Shown here: piece after piece, positions 18,342 to 27,890 of the stretch
How positions within the stretch are numbered: the stretch's first letter is position 1
Layout: every line of letters begins with the position of its first letter
Position numbers and translations under genes: made by a program
Source: Arenibacter sp. F26102
Lineage (GTDB): Bacteria; Bacteroidota; Bacteroidia; Flavobacteriales; Flavobacteriaceae
Direction of reading: 5' to 3'
Length of the DNA: 64,000 nucleotides
Assembly (NCBI RefSeq): GCF_023015865.1
Contig: NZ_JALKBC010000004.1
Location: 248,770-312,769, forward strand
The notes under the pieces: generated by a model
The model's input: only the letters and a program-made list of their open reading frames with translations
What the model was told of the DNA's origin: nothing
The model's database searches: none

Positions 18342-20161
18342 TGGAGTATTTTAAGAAAATTCTTCGCTTTGCGAAACCATACCGTAAATACGGATTTTTA
18401 AACATTTTTTTTAATATTCTATACGCCCTTTTCAGTGCCCTTTCTTTTGCCGCTTTAATTCCCATGTTGGATGTGCTTTTTAAACCGGAAAAAAAGATTT
18501 TGGTAGAACCGGTCTATGAAGGCTTTGGGGAGCTTAAGGATTATCTACAGGATTATATCAATTATCGTGTCAACCTCTTTTCTGGCGATGATGAAATGAA
18601 AGGCCTAGTCTTGGTGATTGGCCTGGTATTGATTCTTTTCCTCTTAAAGAATTTCTTTAATTATTTGGCCATGTACTTCATTACCTTTTTAAGAAATGGG
18701 GTATTAAAAGACATTAGAAATAAGATGTATGCCAAAATAGTGGATTTGCCTATTTCCTTCTATTCCGAAAAGAGAAAGGGCGATGTTATTGCCCGTATAA
18801 CTTCCGATGTATTGGAGATCCAACATTCATTCCTATCCATTTTGGAACTTATCGTTCGGGAACCTCTTACCATACTGTTTACTATTTTGATTATGTTCGG
18901 GATAAGTACAAAGCTTACCCTCTTCGTATTTATTTTTATACCCATAGCGGGAATGATTATTTCCAGAATTGGAAAATCCCTAAAAAAGAAATCGGATCGG
19001 GTGCAAAGGGAACAGGGGGAGTTTTTATCCATCGTGGAAGAAACCCTTGGCGGTCTAAGGGTTATAAAGGCTTTTAATTCCGAATCTAGATTTTATAAAA
19101 CTTTTTCAAATTCCACCAATAGGTTTTTCCACTTTTCCAACAAGTTGTTGAACAGGCAAAACCTCGCTTCCCCTACTGGAGAATTTTTAGGGATATTGGT
19201 CATTGGGGTCTTACTTTGGTTCGGAGGAAAAATGGTGCTGATAGATAAGACTTTGGATGCATCCTCATTTATTGCCTACATGGGACTGGCTTACAACATT
19301 CTTACCCCTGCCAAGGCTATAAGTAAGGCTTCCTTTGGAGTTAAAAAAGGTAATTCCGCAGCGGAACGAATACTCGAAATTTTGGAAACAGATAATCCTA
19401 TTGTAGAAAAGAAGGATGCCATTTCAAAATCTACATTTGATCAAGGAATAGAAATTAAAAACGTTTCCTTCAAGTATGAGGATGAGTATGTATTAAAAAA
19501 TTTCAATTTAAAGGTTCCCAAAGGTAAGACCGTAGCCCTTGTTGGCCAATCTGGAAGTGGGAAAAGTACAATTGCTAATTTAATGACCCGCTTTTATGAT
19601 GTAAATGAAGGCGATATTGCAATAGATGGTATAGACATAAGGGATTTTAGCAAAAAATCGCTTCGCAGCCTAATGGGGCTGGTTACACAAGATTCCATTC
19701 TTTTCAATGATACCGTTAAAAACAATATTGGTTTGGGGAAGGAGAATGCAACAGAGGAAGAAATAATTGCTGCGGCCAAAATAGCCAATGCCCACGATTT
19801 TATTTCTGAGCTGCCCCTCGGTTACAACACCAACATAGGTGATAGTGGAAATAAATTGAGCGGAGGACAAAAACAACGTTTGTCCATTGCTAGAGCGGTT
19901 CTTAAAAATCCACCTATAATGATTTTGGATGAGGCTACTTCCGCTTTGGATACCGAGAGTGAAAGATTGGTACAGGATGCCTTGGAGAAAATGATGCAGA
20001 ACAGGACTTCCATAGTAATAGCCCATAGGCTTTCGACCATTCAAAATGCCGATACTATAGTGGTTTTACAAAAGGGAGAGATTGTGGAACAGGGGTCTCA
20101 TGCACAGCTCTTGGCAAAAGATGGGGTGTATAATAAGTTGGTTACCATGCAATCTTTTTAA
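18341..20161 (+). CDS. ABC exporter, MsbA-like (fused membrane and ATPase domains)
   Basis: A 606-residue half-transporter of the type that flips lipid A or other lipids. An ABC transmembrane domain with about six helices spans roughly 18-330, followed by an ATPase domain with Walker A GQSGSGKST (about 401), signature LSGGQKQR (about 505), Walker B IMILDEATSALD (about 527) and the H-loop AHRLST. It has a longer loop between the first two helices than E. coli MsbA (FKPEKKILVEPVYEGF region). Its start overlaps the mutase stop by one base. With the GT2 and mutase upstream, a role in exporting a glycolipid or lipid A is plausible inference. Confidence 0.93.
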   Translation: MEYFKKILRFAKPYRKYGFLNIFFNILYALFSALSFAALIPMLDVLFKPEKKILVEPVYEGFGELKDYLQDYINYRVNLFSGDDEMKGLVLVIGLVLILFLLKNFFNYLAMYFITFLRNGVLKDIRNKMYAKIVDLPISFYSEKRKGDVIARITSDVLEIQHSFLSILELIVREPLTILFTILIMFGISTKLTLFVFIFIPIAGMIISRIGKSLKKKSDRVQREQGEFLSIVEETLGGLRVIKAFNSESRFYKTFSNSTNRFFHFSNKLLNRQNLASPTGEFLGILVIGVLLWFGGKMVLIDKTLDASSFIAYMGLAYNILTPAKAISKASFGVKKGNSAAERILEILETDNPIVEKKDAISKSTFDQGIEIKNVSFKYEDEYVLKNFNLKVPKGKTVALVGQSGSGKSTIANLMTRFYDVNEGDIAIDGIDIRDFSKKSLRSLMGLVTQDSILFNDTVKNNIGLGKENATEEEIIAAAKIANAHDFISELPLGYNTNIGDSGNKLSGGQKQRLSIARAVLKNPPIMILDEATSALDTESERLVQDALEKMMQNRTSIVIAHRLSTIQNADTIVVLQKGEIVEQGSHAQLLAKDGVYNKLVTMQSF

Positions 20162-20247
20162 GTGAGGTAAACAATCCTTATACCTATTAATAACCACTTG
20201 ACTCTAGTATAGGGATATTGCCCTGTAAGACAACTTGAAAAATACCG

Positions 20248-21297
20248 TTATCTTGAAACCTGTTGTTCCAAGATTTGCTTTTGGATCAACCTATTCTGAA
20301 GTACGTCCAAATATTTGAGGGCTTCCTTATTGTCATAATCCGTATGTGATTTTGTTGCCCATTCCATGGCCGATTTCAAGTCGCCATTGATTTCGTTTTT
20401 AACTGCCATGTTATAACATGCCCTTCCTGCAATTCGAGGATTGGAATTCTCTACATCCTTTTCCCATAATTCTGATGCTCCCTGTAAATCTCCATTTTCC
20501 ATAAGTTGGCCAGCTAGGTCCAGGTTATCGGTGCCACGGGTAAAATACGATCTCTTAACATTGTTTTCAAAGGGTAATAATCGTTGGCCATAATTGCTGC
20601 CCGTTGACTTGCTCTGTTCAACCAAGGTGTCCTTTCGTCCCTCTATGGCCCTATAGGCCTCTATAGGGTTCGTGCCTTTGCCCCTGGAGATCACTTGACC
20701 ATTAAAAACAAATTCATCTATTATTTCATTATTATTTGGATAATAAATTTTCCAGCCATTTTCTATAAGTGTTTCCAGGGTAATCTCTTGAGCCGGAACC
20801 TTTACCTTTACTCTCATTAGGTTAGGTTGCAACATAGATGTTTTCTTTACGGAAACTGTGGTCTCAGCATCAAAATAGGACATGGAAAATATAGCGTCCA
20901 CATTGTTAGCCTGGCAAATTTCTTCAATGGATGCCCAAGAAATGGAATTATTTCCAGTATCAAAATTCAATAGCCCTTCAGGCACGGAATCGAGCATTTG
21001 AATAGATTGGAATCGGTTGTCCTTTAACAGTTCGTTGAATAATCCCGTAAGAGCGGCATCCCTTCCCTGCTCGGAAAGCCATTGTTCTTCGGCTGACACC
21101 ATTCTGTTAAGTGCGGTTTCATCTTCTTCTACATCAGGCAGAATGCTCCTATTGATGATGCCTATCTTTTTAATTTTTTTTGAAATATGTACAGGTGATG
21201 GCTCAATTGTCTGAAGAACGATTTGCTTGGTTGGGCTACAACTTATAATTATCATTAGTAGGCCTGAGGCAAAAAACCTAATAGAAAACTTGCTCAT
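20248..21297 (-). CDS. DUF6340-like lipoprotein, copy 1
   Basis: Starting at the ATG at 21297 (MSKFSIRFF), the protein has a lipobox signal ending ISC and then a conserved EPSPVHISKKIKKIGIINRS segment. A region with a repeated SISWASIEEICQANNVDAIFS pattern and TPR-like helices near the C-terminus follow (ELWEKDVENSNPRIAGRACYNM). A start 22 codons upstream at 21363 is also possible. The family is known from Bacteroidota and I recall it as DUF6340; function is unknown. It is clearly paralogous to the next gene, end to end. Confidence 0.82.
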   Translation of the reverse strand: MSKFSIRFFASGLLMIIISCSPTKQIVLQTIEPSPVHISKKIKKIGIINRSILPDVEEDETALNRMVSAEEQWLSEQGRDAALTGLFNELLKDNRFQSIQMLDSVPEGLLNFDTGNNSISWASIEEICQANNVDAIFSMSYFDAETTVSVKKTSMLQPNLMRVKVKVPAQEITLETLIENGWKIYYPNNNEIIDEFVFNGQVISRGKGTNPIEAYRAIEGRKDTLVEQSKSTGSNYGQRLLPFENNVKRSYFTRGTDNLDLAGQLMENGDLQGASELWEKDVENSNPRIAGRACYNMAVKNEINGDLKSAMEWATKSHTDYDNKEALKYLDVLQNRLIQKQILEQQVSR

Positions 21298-21611
21298 GCT
21301 ATTTAAATGAAGTTCAATTGTTAAAAGGATTAAGCGTATAAACATAACCTTCCTAAAACTCATTTTATAGGCAAAATATTGTCCTGTAGCCCAAAAACAT
21401 GGTATTTAGGGGCTTTTTAATCTTTAAACCGCATAAATGCCTCCATTTTTGGAATGCCTTTAGTACCTATCCAATAAGACCTCCAATTCTATTAAGTATT
21501 AACTAGAATAGTACGAAAGCATCAAGAGTCCAGCTCCCCTTTTCTGAATACCGGACCCTTTTGTTGTATTATTCCAAAAAAAAATCGACACTTATTCTCC
21601 GGTAGATGTGC

Positions 21612-22661
21612 TCATCTAGATGCCTGTTGCTCCAAGACTTCATTTTGCGAGAGCCTATACTTTAAAATATTTAGATACCTAAGGGCATCCTTATTGTCAT
21701 AATCGGCATAGGATTTTGAAGCCCAATCCATAGCGGCGTTCAAGTCGCCATTTATTTCATTTATTATGGCCATATTATAACAGGCCCTGCCAGCAATTTT
21801 GGCTTTGGAATTATCCAATTCTTTTTCCCAAAGCTGTGCGGCACCTTGCCAGTCTCCAGTTTGTGCCCTTCTTTTGGCTACCACAAAATTGTCCGTACCT
21901 CGAACAAAATAATCCCTGCTGATCCTATGTTTGTATGAGGATATCCTAGATCCATAGGCATAACCAATATTTTTGCTGAATTCTTCAACAGTTTCATTTC
22001 TACGGGCTACGGCCTCGATTGCCTTGATTGGATTAATCCCTTTTCCCGATGAGACAAGATGATCCGTGTACATAAATTCATCCACGATTTCCCTGGTCTG
22101 GGGATTATAGATTCTCCACCCATTTTTTATAAAGGTGTTTAAAGTGACTTCATGCGCCGGGACCGCCACTTTTATTCCTAAACTGTTGGGAAGTTGCATC
22201 ATAGTGGGTTTATACGATACTTGGGTATCGGTGTCGTAAAATGCAAGTGAAAAGATGGCGTCAACTCCGTTGGCTTCGCAAATTTTTTCAATGGCATCCC
22301 ATGACAGGCTAGCCGGAAAGACATCCAGTCCTTTTCTGATTTCTGTTTCGTTATCCAAAATTAGTATTTCCTCAAATCTTCCAGTTCTTGTTAGTTCATC
22401 AGATAGGGCGGTAATTGCTGCCTCAGCTCCTTTTTTATCCAAATTAAGGCCTTCAGCGGACAATATTTGATCTATTTTATCAAGTTGTTTATTTCCCTCA
22501 GAAGGTAAACTTCTATTGATAATTCCAATTCTCTGAATATCGTTTGGAATATGAACAATAGCTGGTTCAGTAGCTCCCATGGTTAAATTATTGGTGGCAC
22601 TGCAGGATATCAGTAATATGCCAATACCAATATATCCGAAGATTAATTTAAGGTTTTTCAT
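21612..22661 (-). CDS. DUF6340-like lipoprotein, copy 2
   Basis: 349-residue lipoprotein (signal ending ISC near residue 20) with the same architecture as the downstream copy: EPAIVHIPNDIQRIGIINRS, the ASLSWDAIEKICEANGVDAIFS block, the GWRIYNPQTREIVDEF block, and the C-terminal helical repeat LWEKELDNSKAKIAGRACYNMA with the shared ending LEQQASR (copy 1 ends LEQQVSR). It has no catalytic motif I can identify. It is probably the upstream member of a tandem pair; the 310-base gap contains no terminator I can see. Confidence 0.84.
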   Translation of the reverse strand: MKNLKLIFGYIGIGILLISCSATNNLTMGATEPAIVHIPNDIQRIGIINRSLPSEGNKQLDKIDQILSAEGLNLDKKGAEAAITALSDELTRTGRFEEILILDNETEIRKGLDVFPASLSWDAIEKICEANGVDAIFSLAFYDTDTQVSYKPTMMQLPNSLGIKVAVPAHEVTLNTFIKNGWRIYNPQTREIVDEFMYTDHLVSSGKGINPIKAIEAVARRNETVEEFSKNIGYAYGSRISSYKHRISRDYFVRGTDNFVVAKRRAQTGDWQGAAQLWEKELDNSKAKIAGRACYNMAIINEINGDLNAAMDWASKSYADYDNKDALRYLNILKYRLSQNEVLEQQASR

Positions 22662-22858
22662 AGGTAGGTCTTTTATGGTTTCTATTTAAAACTATTGAAA
22701 TAGTCTAGCTATAAAACATATACTGTGCCAAAAATATTGCTCAATGGACCAATATTCATCAACTTTTTATGTGGTCAACACAACTTATTCCTTTAAAAAA
22801 GGTAGACCTTACTTATAAATACATGGGTCTACTGGCCTCCCATATTGCTCCTATTCCT

Positions 22859-22866
22859 TACCTTTG
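22859..22866 (+). promoter_or_regulatory. Candidate -7 element of mutS2
   Basis: TACCTTTG fits TAnnTTTG, 37 bases before the mutS2 ATG. No -33 TTG is seen at the usual spacing. Confidence 0.4.
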
Positions 22867-22903
22867 AAGGTTATAAAATGTTATGGTAAGGAAATCACAA
22901 TAA

Positions 22904-25075
22904 ATGAATAATATAGGTTCAAAAACGCTTCAAGATTTAGAATTTAACACCGTACTCCTGCAATTGGCTGGGCGTTGTACCACAGAACTCGGAAAGGAAC
23001 AGGTGCTAAGCTTGGAACCAATAGCGCTTAAAGATGAACTTTTGAAGGTTTTGGGACAAACTTCGGAGTATCTGGCTTCCTACTCCAATGACAATAGGAT
23101 ACCCAACCATAACTTTGATGCCATTAACTCTGAATTAAAGCTCCTAAAAATTGAGAATACCACTTTGGAAGTTGGTGGTTTTAAGAAAATAGGTGCCCTT
23201 TGTACAACTGTTGCAACACACATAAAGTTTTTTATAAAATTCAAGGAATACTATCCCTTACTTTTTGAGGTTACGGAATCTATTACCCTAAACACTGAGA
23301 TTCCTCGGCATATAGAGGGCGTTTTGGATAAGTTTGGAGAAATAAAGGACAATGCCTCCTCCAATCTCCAAAACATTCGATCCCATATGGGGGTCGTCAA
23401 GGGCAAGATAAATCAAAGCTTTGCCAGCGCCCTTAACACCTATCACGCTTCCGAACTGTTGGATGAAATTAGGGAGTCGGTTGTAGACAATAGACGGGTG
23501 CTTGCCGTAAAGAGCATGTATAGGAAAAAGGTAAAAGGTGCCGTGATGGGAACTTCCAAAACCGGCAGCATTATTTATATAGAACCGGAAGCCACTCTTA
23601 GGTATAGTAGGGAACTAAGTAACCTGGAATTCGAGGAAAGGGAGGAGATTCAAAAAATATTGAATGATCTAACAAATCGGATACGGCCTTTTAGCCCTGA
23701 CCTGTACTCATATCAAGATTTTCTTGTTCATATGGATATAACTGCTTCCAAGGCTAAATATGCCTTGGAAATGGATGCGCTATTGCCCGAAATAACTGAT
23801 GACAGGGAGCTTTACCTTAGGGATGCCTACCATCCTTTGCTGTATTTGAGCAATAAATACAAAAAGGAGAAAACGTACCCACAAACCATTGCCCTGCATC
23901 CGGAAAACAGAATTATTGTCATTTCAGGACCTAATGCAGGGGGCAAGAGTATTACCTTAAAAACCATAGGCCTATTGCAGGTAATGCTACAAAGCGGATT
24001 ATTAATTCCAGTACATGAGCGATCCAAGGTTTGTTTGTTCGACAATGTACTTACCGATATTGGTGACAATCAGTCCATAGAGAACCATCTCAGCACCTAT
24101 AGTTACCGGTTGAAGAACATGAATTACTTTTTGCGGAAGTGTAACGATAGGACCCTTTTTCTAATCGATGAATTTGGTACAGGAAGCGATCCAGAATTGG
24201 GCGGTGCTTTGGCTGAGACTTTTTTGGAAGTCTTTTACGAGCGCGGTGCCTATGGTGTAATTACTACCCATTATGCCAATCTTAAACTCTTGGCCAATGA
24301 ATTGCCATACATTAGCAATGCCAATATGTTGTTCGACGGAAAATCGTTGGAACCTACCTATCAATTGGTTTTGGGACAGGCTGGTAGCTCCTTTACCTTT
24401 GAAGTGGCGCAGAAGAATGGCATTCCCTATAGCCTCATAAACAGGGCTAAAAAGAAAATAGAGCGCGGTAAGGTTCGTTTTGATGCTACTATTGCAAAGC
24501 TGCAAAAGGAACGTAGTAAAATGGAGAAAACCGGTTCCAGACTGCAGGAGGAAGAATCCAAGGCTAGAACCGAGGCCCAAAAACTGGAAGACCTAAATTC
24601 CAAGATCAAATCCAAATTGGAGAATTACCAGGAACTGTATGACCACAACCAAAGGATGATCTATTTAGGGAACAAGGTAAATACGGCTGCAGAAAAATAT
24701 TTTCAGGATAATAAGAAGCGTATTTTGGTTTCCGAATTAATACGTATTGTGGAAACAGAAAACAGTAAGCGTAAAAAACAAACGGTAAAAGAGGTTAAGG
24801 TACAAAAGGCAAGAAAGGCCAAGGTTGAGCAAGAGGTCATTAAAAAGGTGGAGGTAATCCGCGAAAAGAAAAAAGTAGAAAAGAAGAAGGCCGAAGTAAA
24901 GGAGAAAAACAAGCCGCGCCCCATATTTACAGTGGGCGATCGTGTTCGTTTAATAGACGGAAAGGCAGTAGGAAGTATAGATAGTTTGGAAAAGAACAAG
25001 GCCATTGTCAACTATGGTATTTTTACTACCAATGTGGGAGTAGACCAACTGGAATTGGTAGAAAGAAAAAAGTAA
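22904..25075 (+). CDS. mutS2: MutS2-like ATPase without the Smr nuclease domain
   Basis: 723 residues. The N-terminal MutS2-type core and long helical lever (about 1-300) are followed by the MutS ATPase: Walker A GPNAGGKSIT (about 344), then DIGDNQSIENHLSTYS (about 385) and Walker B LFLIDEFGTGSDPELGGA (about 420). A long charged coiled coil and a Lys/Glu-rich linker (about 520-670) follow. The protein ends in a small beta domain (FTVGDRVRLIDGKAVGSI, about 675-720). The C-terminal Smr nuclease of Bacillus and Helicobacter MutS2 is absent. The family blocks recombination or rescues collided ribosomes in other bacteria; which role applies here is unknown. Confidence 0.92.
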   Translation: MNNIGSKTLQDLEFNTVLLQLAGRCTTELGKEQVLSLEPIALKDELLKVLGQTSEYLASYSNDNRIPNHNFDAINSELKLLKIENTTLEVGGFKKIGALCTTVATHIKFFIKFKEYYPLLFEVTESITLNTEIPRHIEGVLDKFGEIKDNASSNLQNIRSHMGVVKGKINQSFASALNTYHASELLDEIRESVVDNRRVLAVKSMYRKKVKGAVMGTSKTGSIIYIEPEATLRYSRELSNLEFEEREEIQKILNDLTNRIRPFSPDLYSYQDFLVHMDITASKAKYALEMDALLPEITDDRELYLRDAYHPLLYLSNKYKKEKTYPQTIALHPENRIIVISGPNAGGKSITLKTIGLLQVMLQSGLLIPVHERSKVCLFDNVLTDIGDNQSIENHLSTYSYRLKNMNYFLRKCNDRTLFLIDEFGTGSDPELGGALAETFLEVFYERGAYGVITTHYANLKLLANELPYISNANMLFDGKSLEPTYQLVLGQAGSSFTFEVAQKNGIPYSLINRAKKKIERGKVRFDATIAKLQKERSKMEKTGSRLQEEESKARTEAQKLEDLNSKIKSKLENYQELYDHNQRMIYLGNKVNTAAEKYFQDNKKRILVSELIRIVETENSKRKKQTVKEVKVQKARKAKVEQEVIKKVEVIREKKKVEKKKAEVKEKNKPRPIFTVGDRVRLIDGKAVGSIDSLEKNKAIVNYGIFTTNVGVDQLELVERKK

Positions 25076-25100
25076 AAAAAGGGGTTACACCTCTACTAAA

Positions 25101-25511
25101 ATGATTGAAAACAAAAAAATAATTCTATTTGACGGGGTTTGCAACCTCTGTAACAGTTCCGTGCAATACGTAATTAAACACGATGCCCGTAACGAATTTA
25201 AGTTTGCTGCCTTACAAAGTGAAATCGGGCAAAAATTAGCCCGGGAACGCGGAATAGATACATCTGTGGTTGATTCCATTATTCTGATAGAGACAGGAGT
25301 GGCCTATTATACCAAATCTACCGCTGCACTGAAAATAGCCCAATCTTTTGGAGGTGCTTGGGGATTGACAAGCATACTGGAATGGATTCCTGAAAAATTG
25401 CGAAATTGGGTATATGATTATGTGGCCAGAAACCGCTACCACTGGTATGGCAAAAAAGAAGCGTGCATGATGCCATCTCCTGAAATTAATGAGAGATTTC
25501 TAAAGGATTGA
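25101..25511 (+). CDS. DCC-family thiol-disulfide oxidoreductase (DUF393)
   Basis: 136 residues with the hallmark DGVCNLCN motif (residues 12-19), which places a thioredoxin-like CxxC at the N-terminus, then SVQYVIKHD and a C-terminal RNRYHWYGKKEACMMP segment with a further Cys. This is the DUF393/DCC family, predicted thiol-disulfide oxidoreductases whose partners are mostly unknown. It begins 25 bases after mutS2 and probably shares its transcript. No signal peptide, so it is cytoplasmic. Confidence 0.9.
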   Translation: MIENKKIILFDGVCNLCNSSVQYVIKHDARNEFKFAALQSEIGQKLARERGIDTSVVDSIILIETGVAYYTKSTAALKIAQSFGGAWGLTSILEWIPEKLRNWVYDYVARNRYHWYGKKEACMMPSPEINERFLKD

Positions 25512-25530
25512 GTTAAATAAACTTTGTTAT

Positions 25531-25575
25531 TACCAGAGCAGGTCTAAATTTTGCATTTATAACCTGCTCTTGGTA
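25531..25575. repeat. Long imperfect inverted repeat between convergent genes
   Basis: TACCAGAGCAGGT (25531-25543) pairs with ACCTGCTCTTGGTA (25562-25575) with a single bulged base and an 18-base loop. It lacks a T tract, so it is not a classical intrinsic terminator, but it lies exactly between the convergent DCC and CHRD genes and could stabilise 3' ends. Confidence 0.6.
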
Positions 25576-25601
25576 GTATAGAATTTTAAAATAGAATTTT
25601 C

Positions 25602-26141
25602 TTACAATTGTCCTCTTATCTCCCCTCCGGGATACTGAGATGTATGAACATTTACATAGATATTACCGGCACGGATTTCATCTATCAAGTTGGACAAGGG
25701 TTGTCCCAACATTGAGTTGATCAGATCATCTGCTGTAATTATCCCTTCCACCAAAACACCGTTCTGGGGCCCTGAGGGTTGATTCGTATTGGAATACAAA
25801 AAGGCTACCACTCCCCCATTGCTTCCCATTGGAGCAACATGAAAATGTGCTGCCCTTACGTTTTCAATATTGGCAGCGGTAATTTTGTAATGTATTTCAG
25901 TTTCATCTTTATTTATTTTAATGCTTACATGTCCAGCAGCATCCGAAGGCACAGCAGGGACTTCATTCCTTCCCTTTAGGGAGGTCGTAAAATTAAAAGT
26001 TTCCCCCATTTTTGATTTCACTGATAAGGGGTAGATCTGTTCTGTTGGTTCAAATACCACATCTGAGGAACACCCCCCACACAATAATATTAGGGCTAAA
26101 AGCCCCAAAAAACCCATTGAAAAATTAATAATTTTTTTCAT
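25602..26141 (-). CDS. CHRD-domain lipoprotein
   Basis: 179-residue lipoprotein with a signal ending CGGC24. It is mostly one CHRD domain: LKGRNEVPAVPSDAAGHVSI, then AAHFHVAPMGSNGGVVAFLY and the terminal YVNVHTSQYPGGEIRGQL motif. CHRD domains occur in chordin and in many secreted bacterial proteins, and their ligand in bacteria is unknown. The gene stands alone, with AT-rich DNA on its 5' side. Confidence 0.9.
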   Translation of the reverse strand: MKKIINFSMGFLGLLALILLCGGCSSDVVFEPTEQIYPLSVKSKMGETFNFTTSLKGRNEVPAVPSDAAGHVSIKINKDETEIHYKITAANIENVRAAHFHVAPMGSNGGVVAFLYSNTNQPSGPQNGVLVEGIITADDLINSMLGQPLSNLIDEIRAGNIYVNVHTSQYPGGEIRGQL

Positions 26142-26384
26142 AATACTGTTTAGATTTATACTTGGAGTAAAAAAAACACCTGGCAGGAAACGCCATTTAA
26201 AGAACCTTATTAAATTACAAAATAATTACACTGGATTTGAGGAATTATAAAAATAAAATATATTCAGAAATTGTATTAGCAGAATATCTAAAACAGTTGA
26301 TTTTGGAATTGTTATAATTCTTTAAAATGGCTATTAAAACAACAAATCAAGCTCCTTAAATTTTATAACTCATTGATATAAACG

Positions 26385-26392
26385 TAAATTTG
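26385..26392 (+). promoter_or_regulatory. Candidate -7 element of fumC
   Basis: TAAATTTG fits TAnnTTTG, 27 bases before the fumC ATG, inside a 278-base AT-rich gap with no other feature that I see. No clear -33. Confidence 0.4.
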
Positions 26393-26419
26393 TAATTATC
26401 AATAAACTCATTTTAAATT

Positions 26420-27817
26420 ATGGAATACCGTATAGAAAAGGATACCATGGGCGAGGTTAAAGTGCCGTCCAACAAATACTGGGGAGCGCAGACCGAACGC
26501 TCGAGAAATAATTTCAAAATTGGTCCAGCAGCTTCAATGCCATTGGACATAGTTTATGGATTTGCCTATTTAAAAAAAGCGGCGGCCTACGCCAACCATG
26601 AATTAGGTGTACTTTCCGAAGAAAAAAGAGATCGTATTGCACAGGTTTGTGATGAGATTTTAGATGGAAAGCACGATGACCAATTTCCTTTGGTCATATG
26701 GCAGACCGGTTCGGGAACACAAAGTAATATGAACGTAAATGAGGTTATTGCCAATAGGGCCCATGAGCTTGCGGGAAAGAAAATCGGTGAAGGTGAAAAA
26801 ACCATACAGCCCAATGACGATGTAAATAAATCCCAGTCGTCCAATGATACATTCCCTACAGGGATGCATATTGCCGCATATAAAAAAATTATTGAAGTTA
26901 CTATTCCAGGCGTTACCCAACTAAGAAACACCCTGGATAAAAAGGCGAAAGAATTTGCCAAGGTGGTAAAAATAGGACGTACGCATTTAATGGATGCCAC
27001 TCCCCTAACCTTAGGGCAGGAAATTTCGGGTTATGTTTCCCAACTGGACCATGGATTGAAAGCTTTGAACAACACCTTAGATCATTTAAGTGAGTTGGCT
27101 CTTGGAGGTACGGCGGTAGGGACAGGTTTGAATGCTCCTAAGGGCTATGATGTTCTTGTGTCACAGTATATAGCCAGATTTACCGGGCTACCATTTAAAA
27201 CTGCCGAGAACAAATTTGAGGCCTTGGCCTCACATGATGCCATTGTAGAAAGCCACGGAGCTTTAAAACAGTTGGCTGTAGCCCTTAATAAAATAGCCAA
27301 TGACATTAGAATGATGGCATCAGGTCCAAGATCTGGCATTGGAGAAATTATTATTCCGGCGAACGAACCTGGTAGTTCCATTATGCCCGGAAAGGTAAAT
27401 CCAACCCAATGTGAAGCCTTGACCATGGTATGTGCTCAAGTAATGGGGAACGATGTAGCCATAAGCGTAGGTGGAACCCAGGGCCATTATGAGCTGAATG
27501 TTTTTAAACCCATGATGGCGGCGAATATTTTACAGTCTGCTCAATTAATCGGCGATGCCTGTGTAAGTTTTGACGAGAATTGTGCCGTTGGTATAGAACC
27601 AAACCACGATGTAATAAAGCAACTACTTAATAACTCTTTAATGTTGGTTACTGCTTTAAACACAAAGATTGGGTATTATAAGGCTGCGGAAATAGCGAAT
27701 ACTGCCCATAAAAATGGTACCACCTTAAAGGAGGAAGCTATTAATTTGGGATATGTTACTGCAGAGGAATACGATGAGTGGGTAAAACCTGAAGATATGG
27801 TGGGTACCTTGGATTAA
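26420..27817 (+). CDS. fumC: Class II fumarate hydratase
   Basis: Interconverts fumarate and malate in the TCA cycle; oxygen-stable and iron-free. Signatures: [14 protein letters not shown] (about residue 95-108), [14 protein letters not shown] (about 139-152), [16 protein letters not shown] (about 186-201) and the superfamily loop [15 protein letters not shown] (about 317-331) with the mobile catalytic Ser. 465 aa is the normal length, and there is no frameshift. It is monocistronic with a strong terminator. Confidence 0.97.
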   Translation: MEYRIEKDTMGEVKVPSNKYWGAQTERSRNNFKIGPAASMPLDIVYGFAYLKKAAAYANHELGVLSEEKRDRIAQVCDEILDGKHDDQFPLVIWQTGSGTQSNMNVNEVIANRAHELAGKKIGEGEKTIQPNDDVNKSQSSNDTFPTGMHIAAYKKIIEVTIPGVTQLRNTLDKKAKEFAKVVKIGRTHLMDATPLTLGQEISGYVSQLDHGLKALNNTLDHLSELALGGTAVGTGLNAPKGYDVLVSQYIARFTGLPFKTAENKFEALASHDAIVESHGALKQLAVALNKIANDIRMMASGPRSGIGEIIIPANEPGSSIMPGKVNPTQCEALTMVCAQVMGNDVAISVGGTQGHYELNVFKPMMAANILQSAQLIGDACVSFDENCAVGIEPNHDVIKQLLNNSLMLVTALNTKIGYYKAAEIANTAHKNGTTLKEEAINLGYVTAEEYDEWVKPEDMVGTLD

Positions 27818-27835
27818 TACTTGAAGTCAATAATT

Positions 27836-27868
27836 AAAAAAGGCCAATCCCGAAAGATTGGCCTTTTT
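27836..27868. terminator. Bidirectional terminator after fumC
   Basis: AAAAAAGGCCAATC (27836-27849) and GATTGGCCTTTTT (27856-27868) with a 6-base loop, an A run before and a T run after. It lies between the convergent fumC and coiled-coil genes. Confidence 0.9.
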
Positions 27869-27890
27869 AATTAAATGGATAGTGTTACTA

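Noticed and set aside
25531-25575. Intrinsic terminator
   Set aside because: The stem is long but has no T tract. It is kept only as an inverted repeat.
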